Below are positions 31,258 through 38,291 of a DNA stretch of 38,291 nucleotides, in pieces; the stretch's first letter is position 1, and the number at the start of each line of letters is the position of its first letter. The DNA is from Clostridia bacterium (GTDB lineage: Bacteria > Bacillota > Clostridia > Saccharofermentanales > UBA5734): NCBI GenBank assembly GCA_009928985.1, contig SABL01000011.1, positions 1 to 38,291 of the forward strand, given 5' to 3'. The notes beneath the pieces were generated by a model, which had not been told where the DNA came from, ran no database searches, and worked only from the letters and a program-made list of their open reading frames with translations. A program made the position numbers and the translations under genes.

Positions 31258-33264
31258 TCACCCCTCAAACTGGCTGTTGTACAACTCAGCGTAGAATCCG
31301 CCCGCCGCGAGCAGCGCCTCATGGCGGCCCTGCTCGACAATATCGCCGTCGCGCATAACCAAGATCAGGTCCGCATCACGGATCGTCGACAGCCGGTGCG
31401 CAATGATGAAGCTCGTCCGGCCGTGCATCAGACGCGCCATCGCCTTCTGGATCAGAACCTCCGTACGCGTGTCAACCGAGCTCGTCGCCTCATCCAGGAT
31501 TAGGACCGATGGATCCTTGAGCACCGCGCGCGCGATCGTGAGCAGCTGCTTTTGCCCTTGCGAAATATTATTCGCCTCTTCATTGAGCTCCATGTCATAG
31601 CCATGCGGCAATGTATGGACGAAATGATCCGCATACGCTGCCTGCGCCGCCTCGATGACCGCCGCGTCATCTGCGTCCGAACGGCCAAACCGCACATTTT
31701 CGCGGATCGTGCCGTTAAAGAGCCACGTGTCCTGCAAAACCATGCCGAATTGCGCCCGCAAATCATTGCGAGTCATCTGCGTGATATCGACCCCGTCAAT
31801 CGCGATCGACCCGCCATTGAGCTCGTAAAAACGCATCAGCAGCTTGACCAGCGTCGTTTTGCCCGCACCCGTCGGCCCGACGATCGCTACCTTCTGGCCC
31901 GGCTCGATCGCAACCGAGAAATCATGGATGATTGTCTTGCCAGGCACATAGCCAAAATGCACATTTGAAAATTGCACCGCACCGCGCAGCTGCGCCGGGC
32001 AGACCGCATCTTCCGGCTCAGCGATCTCCTCCTCCTCATCCAGGAAAGCGAACACCCGCTCCGCTGCCGCCATCGTTGACTGCAGCACATTCGCGATGTT
32101 TGCCACCTGCTGGATCGGGTGGTTGAACTGGCGCACATATTGGATGAACGCCAGGATATCGCCGATCAGAATCTTGCCGCTCACAGCCAGCAAACCGCCG
32201 ATCAGACTGACCACGACATAGCCCAGGTTGCCGACAAAACCCATCAGTGGCATCATCAGGCCCGACAAAAACTGCGATTTCCAGCCCGAACGGTACAATT
32301 CGCGGTTCAATTCCTCGAAAATCGCCACCGAGCGCGCCTCGCCGTTGAAGGCCTTCATCACCAGATGGCCGCTGTACATTTCCTCGACATGACCATTGAT
32401 GTGGCCCAGATACGCCTGCTGCGTCTTGAAAAAGCGCTGCGACTGCTTGACGATGAGCATGATCAGCATCATCGAAAGCGGCAAGACCAGCACCGCCGCC
32501 AGCGTCATCAGCCAGCTGATCGTGAGCATCATCACGACAATCCCGAGCAGCAAGGCCACGGATGAGACAATTTGCGACAAACTCTGGTTGAGCGTATTGC
32601 TCACAGTGTCGACATCATTCGTCACCCGCGACAAAACCTCGCCATGCGTCGTGCGATCGAAATATTTCAGCGGCAGCCGGTCGATTTTCGCCGCAATCCT
32701 TTCGCGCAAATTGTAGCTGATTTTCATCGCCACACCGGACATCAGGTAGCCCTGGATGTAGCCGAGCAGCGTGCTCACACCATACAGAACCGCCAGCCAG
32801 ATCAAGATCCGCCCGATCGCGGTGAAATCAATCCCCCCCGTGCGCGCCACCTTGGCCATGATCCCCTCGACCAGCTTGTTCGTCGCGGTGCCCATCAGTT
32901 TCGGCCCGACGATCGTAAACACCGTGCTGCCGATCGCAAACAGAAGCACCAGGATCGTCGTCCACCAGTACGGCCGCATGTATTCTAAAAGCTTGCGCGC
33001 CGTGCCCTTGAAATCGCGCGCCTTTTCGCCCGGCATCATCATGCCCGGACCATGGCCCGGACCACCCGGGCCCGGCCCGCGCCGCATCCCCGGCCCTGAC
33101 AGCCCCGTTGCGCCGGAACCGCCCGGCCCCGCTGGGCCACCAGCTGAGCCAGTCCCGCCTGCACCCGCGCCAACTCCAGTGCCAGCCGGCCCAGCCGCGC
33201 GATTCATCTTATCTCCATCCAGCCCCAGCCGGTTTTCCCTGATCATTTTTAAACGGTCACTCAT
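31258..33264 (-). CDS. ABC exporter half-transporter, canonical ATPase site (second subunit, BmrD/LmrD type)
   Basis: This 668-residue protein has an N-terminal six-helix transmembrane domain and a C-terminal ATPase, and should pair with the upstream half-transporter as a multidrug or lipid exporter. Walker A is GPTGAGKTT near residue 460. The signature is NISQGQKQ, Walker B is VLILDEATSSVD with an intact catalytic Glu, and the switch motif IIAHRLST has His. Residues 24-79 are an unusual Gly/Pro/Ala-rich, collagen-like stretch before the first helix. ATG 33264 overlaps the upstream stop (ATGA) and has GGAGGA; the longer open frame is spurious. Confidence 0.92.
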   Translation of the reverse strand: MSDRLKMIRENRLGLDGDKMNRAAGPAGTGVGAGAGGTGSAGGPAGPGGSGATGLSGPGMRRGPGPGGPGHGPGMMMPGEKARDFKGTARKLLEYMRPYWWTTILVLLFAIGSTVFTIVGPKLMGTATNKLVEGIMAKVARTGGIDFTAIGRILIWLAVLYGVSTLLGYIQGYLMSGVAMKISYNLRERIAAKIDRLPLKYFDRTTHGEVLSRVTNDVDTVSNTLNQSLSQIVSSVALLLGIVVMMLTISWLMTLAAVLVLPLSMMLIMLIVKQSQRFFKTQQAYLGHINGHVEEMYSGHLVMKAFNGEARSVAIFEELNRELYRSGWKSQFLSGLMMPLMGFVGNLGYVVVSLIGGLLAVSGKILIGDILAFIQYVRQFNHPIQQVANIANVLQSTMAAAERVFAFLDEEEEIAEPEDAVCPAQLRGAVQFSNVHFGYVPGKTIIHDFSVAIEPGQKVAIVGPTGAGKTTLVKLLMRFYELNGGSIAIDGVDITQMTRNDLRAQFGMVLQDTWLFNGTIRENVRFGRSDADDAAVIEAAQAAYADHFVHTLPHGYDMELNEEANNISQGQKQLLTIARAVLKDPSVLILDEATSSVDTRTEVLIQKAMARLMHGRTSFIIAHRLSTIRDADLILVMRDGDIVEQGRHEALLAAGGFYAELYNSQFEG

Positions 33265-35291
33265 TTCGCCAATTCCTCCGCTGACAACTGCGACGCCGCG
33301 ATCTCCGCATACACCTGGCATGTCGCGAGCAACGATTCATGCTTGCCGATGCCGACAATCCGTCCCTCATCGAGCACGATGATCTGCTCTGCATGCCGGA
33401 TCGTGCCGATCCGCTGCGCCACAATAAGCACCGTGCTCGCCGCCGTCTGCTCGTGCAGGGCCCGGCGCAACGCCGCGTCGGTCCGGTAGTCCAGCGCCGA
33501 GAAACTGTCATCAAAAATGTACACCGGCGCTCGTGTCGCCAAAGCCCGGGCGATGGCCAGGCGCTGCTTCTGGCCGCCCGACACGTTCGAACCACCTTGT
33601 GCCACGACCGATGCAAAGCCATCGGCAGAGGAAGAGATGAAATCCATCGCTTGTGCCGTCTGTGCCGCAGCTGCGATCTCTTCGTCAGTTGCCTCCGCGC
33701 GGCCGTAACGGATATTGCCCGCAATATCTCCGGTAAAAAGAATGCCTTTTTGCGGTACATAACCGATTGCCGCCCGCAAATCACGCTGCCGCAGATGCCG
33801 GATATCGATACCATCGAGCAAGATTTCGCCTTCGGACACATCATAGAAGCGCGGGATCAGGTTGATCAGGGTCGATTTTCCGCTGCCCGTCGAGCCGATG
33901 AATGCCGTTGTCTGGCCCGGTTCGGCAACAAAACTGATTCCCGACAGCACGGGATCATCCGCGCCCGGATAGCGGAACGACACATTGCGAAACTCGATCC
34001 GGCCGCGCGGTGATTCCGTCAGCTGATCCGGCTGCTCAGGATCGACAATCGACACATCCGTGTCGATGACTTCGACCACGCGCTGCGCGGCCACGCTCGC
34101 CCGTGGCATCATCACGAACACGAATGAGACCATCAGGAACGAGAAAATGATCGTCATGCTGTATTGCATGAAGGCCATCATGTCGCCGACCTGCATCATG
34201 CCGGCATCGATCTGCTGTGCCCCGACCCAGACGATCAGGAGCGTCGTTGCATTCATGATCAGCATCATGAACGGCATCATCAGCACCATCACCCGGTTGA
34301 CGAACAGGTTCGTCTTCGTCAGTTCCTCGTTGGCGCGGGCGAATTTTTTCTGCATCTGCGGCTGCGTGTTGAACGCCCGCACCACCATCAGGCCGGTCAG
34401 GATTTCCCGCGTCACCAGGTTCAGGCGGTCGATCAACTTCTGGATGATCTTGAACCGCGGCATCGCCACCATAAAGACCGAGCCCAGCAAGGTGAGCAGT
34501 GCGACAATCGCCAGGCCGATGATCCAGATCATCGACACATCGCCCCGGGCGATTTTCAAAATACCACCAATCGCCATCATCGGGGCAAAAAAGAGGACGC
34601 GCAGCAGAAACACCAGGGTCATCTGGATCTGCTGGATATCATTGGTCGTCCGCGTGATCAAAGATGCCGTCGAAAACTTGTCAAACTCGGCATTTGAGAA
34701 TTGCTCGACCTTGGTGAAGATCCCCTTGCGCAGGTCATGCGCCAGTCCAGCCGCCACCCGCGCCGAGAAAAAGCCGACCGCGATCGCAAACAACACACTC
34801 GCCAGCGCGATCAGCAGCATCCAGCCGCCCATCCGCCAGATATAGCGGTTCTGCAAAACGCCCACATCGACCCCAGCCTCCTCGTACATGGCCCGGATCA
34901 CCGCAATCGCCGCCTGGCGCTGCACCGACCCGCTCATCCCCGGCGCCAGAGGAGCCAGCGCCGGAATCAAATCCGCCTCCAGCGCCGAAAGCTCCGCCTC
35001 CGACAGATCCGGCCGCAGCTCCCACAGCCCACTATTCGGTGAAATCACATACGCCGCCTGAAGCCGCGAAACACCCTCGGCTGTAAGCTCGGAGGCCAGT
35101 TGGTCAAAAAAGGGACGCCGTCCCTTTTCGGGCACAGCCCGCTCGATCCCGCCTTGCTGCAGTCCGACATTGACAATATTCGACATGTAATCGGGCAGCG
35201 CCAGATCCGTCATGGCCTGGGCAAAGAGCAGCGCCACGATCACCACGATCGACACCCAATAGGGCTTCAAATACCGTACCAATTGCATCAT
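33261..35291 (-). CDS. ABC exporter half-transporter, degenerate ATPase site (first subunit, BmrC/LmrC type), with in-frame palindromic repeat
   Basis: This 676-residue protein is the partner of the next ABC gene. Walker A is GSTGSGKST near residue 465 and the signature is NVSGGQKQRL. Walker B reads YIFDDSFSALD, with Asp in place of catalytic Glu. The switch motif is IVAQRIGTI, with Gln for His. This asymmetry is typical of heterodimeric exporters such as BmrCD, LmrCD or TM287/288. Residues 55-62 (EKGRRPFF), in the external loop between the first two helices, are encoded by a copy of the genomic palindrome. ATG 35291 overlaps the marR stop, with GGAGG upstream. Substrate is unknown. Confidence 0.93.
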   Translation of the reverse strand: MMQLVRYLKPYWVSIVVIVALLFAQAMTDLALPDYMSNIVNVGLQQGGIERAVPEKGRRPFFDQLASELTAEGVSRLQAAYVISPNSGLWELRPDLSEAELSALEADLIPALAPLAPGMSGSVQRQAAIAVIRAMYEEAGVDVGVLQNRYIWRMGGWMLLIALASVLFAIAVGFFSARVAAGLAHDLRKGIFTKVEQFSNAEFDKFSTASLITRTTNDIQQIQMTLVFLLRVLFFAPMMAIGGILKIARGDVSMIWIIGLAIVALLTLLGSVFMVAMPRFKIIQKLIDRLNLVTREILTGLMVVRAFNTQPQMQKKFARANEELTKTNLFVNRVMVLMMPFMMLIMNATTLLIVWVGAQQIDAGMMQVGDMMAFMQYSMTIIFSFLMVSFVFVMMPRASVAAQRVVEVIDTDVSIVDPEQPDQLTESPRGRIEFRNVSFRYPGADDPVLSGISFVAEPGQTTAFIGSTGSGKSTLINLIPRFYDVSEGEILLDGIDIRHLRQRDLRAAIGYVPQKGILFTGDIAGNIRYGRAEATDEEIAAAAQTAQAMDFISSSADGFASVVAQGGSNVSGGQKQRLAIARALATRAPVYIFDDSFSALDYRTDAALRRALHEQTAASTVLIVAQRIGTIRHAEQIIVLDEGRIVGIGKHESLLATCQVYAEIAASQLSAEELAK
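35108..35128. repeat. Palindromic repeat copy inside an ABC exporter coding region
   Basis: AAAAGGGAC (35108-35116) and GTCCCTTTT (35120-35128) flank GCC, the same core and loop as the copy before nadA. It is read in frame as part of the first extracellular loop, so the insertion has not broken the gene. Confidence 0.9.
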
Positions 35292-35836
35292 TTTGTCTCA
35301 TCCTCCGTCGCGTCCGGACGCATCCGGTGCATCCCATGCCCGATCGTCACGCCATCATTCATCTTCGCCAGCAGACCCTCCAGCCGCTCCAGCGCCTGGA
35401 AAAACTGCCGCCGCTCTGCTTTCGTCAATTTGTCCACCTGCTCCCGGAATCGCGCCCCGCGCCGCTCTCGCAGCCGCTCGGCAAACTCGCGCCCCGGATC
35501 CGTCAGCCGCAGCACCTGCCGCCTCCGGTCCTCCGGATCCACCTCGCGCGTCACAAAACCCCACTCTAAAAGCCGGTTCGCGATCGGCGTGAACGACCCC
35601 TTCTCCAGGCCCAGAAACCGCGCCACCGCCGACATCGGACTCGGCCCATGGATCTTCAAAAAAACCACCGCATGCACATGCGTCTTATTCAGCCCCTCCA
35701 GATCCCCGAACGCCTCCCCATGCCCCTCGAAAAAAGCATGCGAAAACGCCGGAATCAAATGGAAAACCAGCTTCATTTCCCGCTCGCTCAGCCCATCCGC
35801 GCCAGCACAGCAGCCTAATTTCATCTCGTCAGGCAT
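35288..35836 (-). CDS. MarR-family transcriptional regulator
   Basis: This 182-residue winged-helix protein is the first gene of the exporter operon and probably its repressor. The DNA-binding region is SPMSAVARFLGLEKGSFTPIANRLLEWGFVTREVDPEDRRRQVLRLT (quoted in parts: SPMSAVARFLGLEKGS, then PIANRLLEWGFV and the wing DPEDRRRQVLRLT). ATG 35836 follows GAGGTG; a TTG at 35854 is less likely. Its stop overlaps the start of the first ABC gene (ATGA). A TTTGAAA/TTTCAAA inverted repeat upstream is the likely binding site. The inducer is unknown, perhaps a substrate of the pump. Confidence 0.92.
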   Translation of the reverse strand: MPDEMKLGCCAGADGLSEREMKLVFHLIPAFSHAFFEGHGEAFGDLEGLNKTHVHAVVFLKIHGPSPMSAVARFLGLEKGSFTPIANRLLEWGFVTREVDPEDRRRQVLRLTDPGREFAERLRERRGARFREQVDKLTKAERRQFFQALERLEGLLAKMNDGVTIGHGMHRMRPDATEDETK

Positions 35837-35898
35837 CCGGATCACCTCAGTCAAAATTCACTATCCGCCATTATGCACCCCCGGAAGACCAGCGTCAA

Positions 35899-35940
35899 TT
35901 GGTTTGAAATAAAACGAAATATATTTTGTTTTCAAACTAA
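35899..35940. promoter_or_regulatory. Probable MarR operator upstream of the exporter operon
   Basis: TTGGTTTGAAA (35899-35909) and TTTCAAACTAA (35930-35940) are inverted with one mismatch and a 20-bp AT-rich centre. TTTGAA/TTCAAA half-sites are common for MarR regulators of ABC exporters. The site lies about 65-105 bases upstream of marR, where its promoter should be, and suggests autoregulation. Confidence 0.6.
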
Positions 35941-36105
35941 ACTGCCAATCTTAATTTACAAAAGATCTAGCAGCGAAAACGATGCCTTGCTGGCAGAGGT
36001 GCGCATGTAGCATTAGAGGCCGCAAATTCAATCTTACATCCTTACCAGGATCTGAGCACACTTCCGCTTGCCAAGTGTTTACCGAAATTTGCTAAAAAAC
36101 TTTCA

Positions 36106-36118
36106 TGCAACCGGTTGA
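36106..36118. promoter_or_regulatory. LacI-family-type operator overlapping the malQ promoter
   Basis: CAACCGGTTG (36108-36117) is a perfect palindrome centred on CG, within TGCAACCGGTTGA, the layout of LacI-family (for example MalR-type) operators. It overlaps the putative -35 of malQ, a place where a bound repressor would block transcription. No LacI-family gene is in the window. Confidence 0.5.
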
Positions 36119-36141
36119 ATAAGCCAAAAATGCGCTAAAAT
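36115..36141 (+). promoter_or_regulatory. Candidate malQ promoter
   Basis: TTGAAT (36115-36120), a 15-base spacer and TAAAAT (36136-36141) lie upstream of malQ. The spacer is short; GTTGAA one base earlier gives 16. The leader would be about 185 bases. Confidence 0.4.
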
Positions 36142-36154
36142 AGGGAAAAGGGAA

Positions 36155-36278
36155 GAGGCGGTTCAACCCAACACCTCGAACTTGAAACCAAACCCAACCA
36201 AACCAACCAAATCCGAACCTACCGCCTCCGCCACCCCGCCCCCGCCACGCTCCGATCCCGTCCCCGGCCTCCCGGCCG
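36155..36278 (+). promoter_or_regulatory. Structured malQ leader with ACCA-rich loop
   Basis: The 497-base gap 35837-36333 holds no gene. Within the malQ leader, GAGGC plus GGTTC (36155-36164) can pair with GAACC (36215-36219) and GCCTC (36224-36228), leaving a loop of about 50 A/C-rich bases with repeated AACCA. A second hairpin, CGGCC-TCCC-GGCCG, is at 36265-36278. No known riboswitch was recognised. Confidence 0.35.
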
Positions 36279-36333
36279 CGTCCGGTCTCGCGGGCCCGGC
36301 TACCCAAACCACACGTACAAAGGAGACACCCCC

Positions 36334-37836
36334 ATGAAGCGTTCCAGCGGAATCCTCATGCCCATCTTCGCTCTCCCCGGCCCCTGGGGCATCGGCTGCT
36401 TCGACCAAGTCGCCCGCTCCTTCGCCGAAAAAGTCGCCGCAGCCGGTTTCAAGTACTGGCAGATCTTGCCGCTCAATCCCACCAGCGCCGGCGACTCCCC
36501 CTACCAAGGCCTCTCCGCCTACGCCGGCAACCCTTATTTTCTCGACCTCCAGCAACTCCACGACCAGCACCTGCTCACCACCGATGAGCTGAACGAAGGC
36601 CTCTACCCCTGGGCCCAGGACAAAGTCGATTACGGCTGGCTCTACCACACGCGCGAAGCCCTCCTCCACAAAGCCTACGCCCGCCTCGGCGACGAACACC
36701 GCCACCGCATCGCCGCCTTCATCGCCCAGAACGAACGCTGGCTGCCTGACTACACCTTGTACCGCGCCATCAAAAAAGCCCACGGCGATCGCCCCTGGTG
36801 GGAATGGGAAGGCCCCCTGCGCCGCCACGAACCCCAGGCCCTCGCCGAATTTGCCGAAAAATACGCCGACGAAATCGGCTATCACAGCTTTGTCCAGTAC
36901 GAATTTGACCGCCAGTGGCAAGCCCTCAAGGCCGACATCAACCACCTCGGCGTCGAAATCATCGGCGACATGCCCATTTACGTCTCCCAGGACAGCTCCG
37001 ACGCCTGGTCCCGCACCGACCTTTTTGAAATGGACGAAGACAGCCGCCTCCTGCGCGTCGCGGGTGTCCCGCCGGACTACTTCACCGCCGACGGCCAGCT
37101 CTGGGGCAACCCCCTCTACCGCTGGGACCTGATGGAAAAAGACGGCTTCGCCTGGTGGATCGACCGCATCCGCACCGCCCTCACCACCGTCGACGTTCTG
37201 CGCATCGACCACTTCCGCGGCTTCGAATCCTACTGGGCCGTCACCGCCGGCGAACCCACCGCCCGCAATGGCCAATGGGAAAAAGGCCCGGCAATGAAAC
37301 TGTTTGACATCGTCCTCAAAAACTTCCCCAACGCCCCGATCATCGCCGAAGACCTCGGTGACATCGACGACGACGTCCGCGCCTTCCTCAACGCTACCGG
37401 TCTGCCCGGCATGAAAGTCATGCAATTCGGCTTCGACGGCTACTTCGACGGCAACGACCTGCCCCACGCCCACATCCCCAACAGCGTCGTCTACACCGGC
37501 ACCCACGACAACACCACCACCATCGGCTGGCGCCAGACCCTCGACCCCGACAAAGCCCAATTCGTCGGCCAATACATCCGCTACACGCCCCATCACCCCG
37601 AAAACAGCCCCGCCGACAACCTCGCCTTCTGCCGCGCCTTCATCAAAACCCTCTGGATCTCACCCGCCCACCTCGCCATCGCCCCCATCCAAGACTTCCT
37701 CGCCCTCGACGCCACCACCCGCATCAACGCCCCCGGCACCCCCAGCGGCAACTGGACCTTCCGCCTCCCCGCCGAAACCCTCGCCCAACTCGACATCGAC
37801 TGGATCAGGAAGCTGAACAGAACGTACTACCGATAA
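36334..37836 (+). CDS. malQ: 4-alpha-glucanotransferase (amylomaltase, GH77)
   Basis: MalQ transfers alpha-1,4-glucan segments between maltodextrins, releasing glucose, in the cytoplasm. The 500-residue length is typical of the bacterial type. It starts MKRSSGILMPIFALPGPWGIG and has the expected GH77 catalytic triad: Asp292 (VLRIDHFRGFESYW, nucleophile), Glu339 (IIAEDLGDID, acid/base) and Asp392 (YTGTHDNTTTIGW). DSPYQGLSAYAGNPYFLDL is a further family block. The ATG at 36334 follows AAAGGAG with 8 bases spacing. It is a single gene with its own promoter and possible LacI-type operator, and a terminator downstream. It fits carbohydrate use together with the sugar importer at 4.6-8.8 kb. Confidence 0.97.
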   Translation: MKRSSGILMPIFALPGPWGIGCFDQVARSFAEKVAAAGFKYWQILPLNPTSAGDSPYQGLSAYAGNPYFLDLQQLHDQHLLTTDELNEGLYPWAQDKVDYGWLYHTREALLHKAYARLGDEHRHRIAAFIAQNERWLPDYTLYRAIKKAHGDRPWWEWEGPLRRHEPQALAEFAEKYADEIGYHSFVQYEFDRQWQALKADINHLGVEIIGDMPIYVSQDSSDAWSRTDLFEMDEDSRLLRVAGVPPDYFTADGQLWGNPLYRWDLMEKDGFAWWIDRIRTALTTVDVLRIDHFRGFESYWAVTAGEPTARNGQWEKGPAMKLFDIVLKNFPNAPIIAEDLGDIDDDVRAFLNATGLPGMKVMQFGFDGYFDGNDLPHAHIPNSVVYTGTHDNTTTIGWRQTLDPDKAQFVGQYIRYTPHHPENSPADNLAFCRAFIKTLWISPAHLAIAPIQDFLALDATTRINAPGTPSGNWTFRLPAETLAQLDIDWIRKLNRTYYR

Positions 37837-37842
37837 AAAGGG

Positions 37843-37884
37843 ACCGGGTCCGTTTTTCGGCAGACCGCCGAAAACGGACCCGGT
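37843..37884 (+). repeat. Variant palindrome after malQ
   Basis: ACCGGGTCCGTTTTTCGGC (37843-37861) pairs with GCCGAAAACGGACCCGGT (37867-37884) over 18 bp with one bulged T. It begins 7 bases after the malQ stop and looks like a diverged member of the palindrome family (GGTCCG for GTCCC). Confidence 0.75.
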
Positions 37885-37900
37885 GTAATCAAAACCAGCG

Positions 37901-37936
37901 CAGGCGGACCCGTTTCCCGGGCCCGCCTGCCTTTTT
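37901..37936 (+). terminator. Rho-independent terminator after malQ
   Basis: CAGGCGGaCCCG (37901-37912) pairs with CGGGcCCGCCTG (37918-37929) with one mismatch, followed by CCTTTTT. It is a strong G+C-rich stem with a T-run. Confidence 0.8.
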
Positions 37937-38043
37937 ATGACCAAATTAAGTGTTAGAAGTAGCATTCAATTTGCCAGGATTAAATAGAATATTATTTGAC
38001 AAAGACAGACGGACAAGAAAATACAGTTTTTTTTATCAGAAAA

Positions 38044-38291
38044 GTGAAGAAAAGAGCAAAAAGAGGTCGAAATACCGCAATCGAGCGAGCTGCCTCAAAT
38101 GAGACCCTTTCCCTTTTTGCTCGGCAACCAAATTATTGCCAGAATTGTGGAAGCGCTCTTAGACCTGGCACTCGTTTTTGCTCACACTGCGGCCAGGCAT
38201 TTCAAGCTGCCCAACAATCTTCTGCGGCTGTAGATTCACCCAGCCCCGCCGCCCAACGACAACAATCCCGGATCCATTCACACCCCAAGCC
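38044..38291 (+). CDS. Partial zinc-ribbon protein, cut by the window end
   Basis: An open frame runs to the last base. It contains a zinc-ribbon motif NYCQNCG followed 14 residues later by RFCSHCGQAFQ (two CxxC pairs), then an Ala/Gln/Ser-rich stretch. Many Bacillota proteins start this way before a membrane or other domain. The start is uncertain: GTG 38044 is in frame but lacks a clear Shine-Dalgarno, and no ATG precedes the motif. The segment 38102-38124 resembles one arm of the palindrome family and is read as part of the protein. The gap 37937-38043 is AT-rich with nothing else recognised. Confidence 0.5.
   Translation, partial: MKKRAKRGRNTAIERAASNETLSLFARQPNYCQNCGSALRPGTRFCSHCGQAFQAAQQSSAAVDSPSPAAQRQQSRIHSHPK

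Noticed and set aside
33265-33321. Upstream extension of the second ABC subunit
   Set aside because: The frame is open into the preceding gene, but ATG 33264 with GGAGGA and the ATGA overlap is the convincing start.
36163-37596. 477-residue minus-strand frame opposite malQ
   Set aside because: It is an antisense shadow of malQ caused by C-ending codons; its Val/Gly/Ala-rich composition matches no family and malQ has an intact GH77 triad.

Overview
The window looks like chromosomal DNA of an anaerobic, fermenting, butyrate-forming member of the Bacillota (probably class Clostridia). The grounds are a HydF [FeFe]-hydrogenase maturase, a butyrate kinase/phosphotransbutyrylase pair, consensus Shine-Dalgarno sites (AGGAGG), TGnTATAAT-type promoters, a MarR-controlled heterodimeric ABC exporter, and an azlB-azlC-azlD-like amino-acid export operon. 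The genus cannot be named from sequence alone. I see no rRNA, tRNA, CRISPR array, phage genes, transposase or plasmid functions.

Layout. 0.1-4.2 kb: a YgiD-like extradiol dioxygenase (+), then a minus-strand group of hemerythrin-like protein, aspartate ammonia-lyase and HydF. 4.6-8.8 kb (-): a sugar ABC importer (binding lipoprotein, double ATPase, permease). 9.1-11.2 kb (+): MltG-like lytic transglycosylase and an EamA transporter. 11.3-15.8 kb (+): acylphosphatase overlapping a membrane-anchored AraC-type regulator, a PepSY protein with a poly-Asp tail, and a Cof-type HAD phosphatase. 15.9-20.8 kb (+): a fused Memo-AMMECR1 protein with its radical-SAM partner, then mnmA and nadA. 20.9-22.4 kb (-): Lrp regulator and AzlC/AzlD. 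22.7-29.8 kb (+): hflK, hflC, a duplicated zinc-ribbon membrane protein, a transglutaminase-like lipoprotein, buk, ptb and an orphan ilvN. 29.9-31.2 kb (+): a DUF4143-type AAA ATPase. 31.3-35.8 kb (-): marR and two ABC exporter halves joined by ATGA overlaps. 36.3-37.8 kb (+): malQ. The right edge holds the start of a possible zinc-ribbon protein.

Three features run across these genes. First, a dispersed palindrome family with core AAAAGGGAC-nnn-GTCCCTTTT sits next to stop codons and just upstream of ribosome-binding sites, and once lies in frame inside an ABC exporter gene. Second, three genes (radical SAM, nadA, hflC) carry short tandem duplications that span their stop codons. Third, base composition is strand-asymmetric: the + strand is G-leaning left of about 9 kb and strongly C-rich to the right, whichever strand the gene is on.

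The part closest to an undescribed system is the Memo/AMMECR1/radical-SAM set, which is conserved but of unknown reaction. The duplicated CxH...CxxC zinc-ribbon membrane protein beside HflKC comes next. Everything else is recognisable housekeeping, transport or fermentation.
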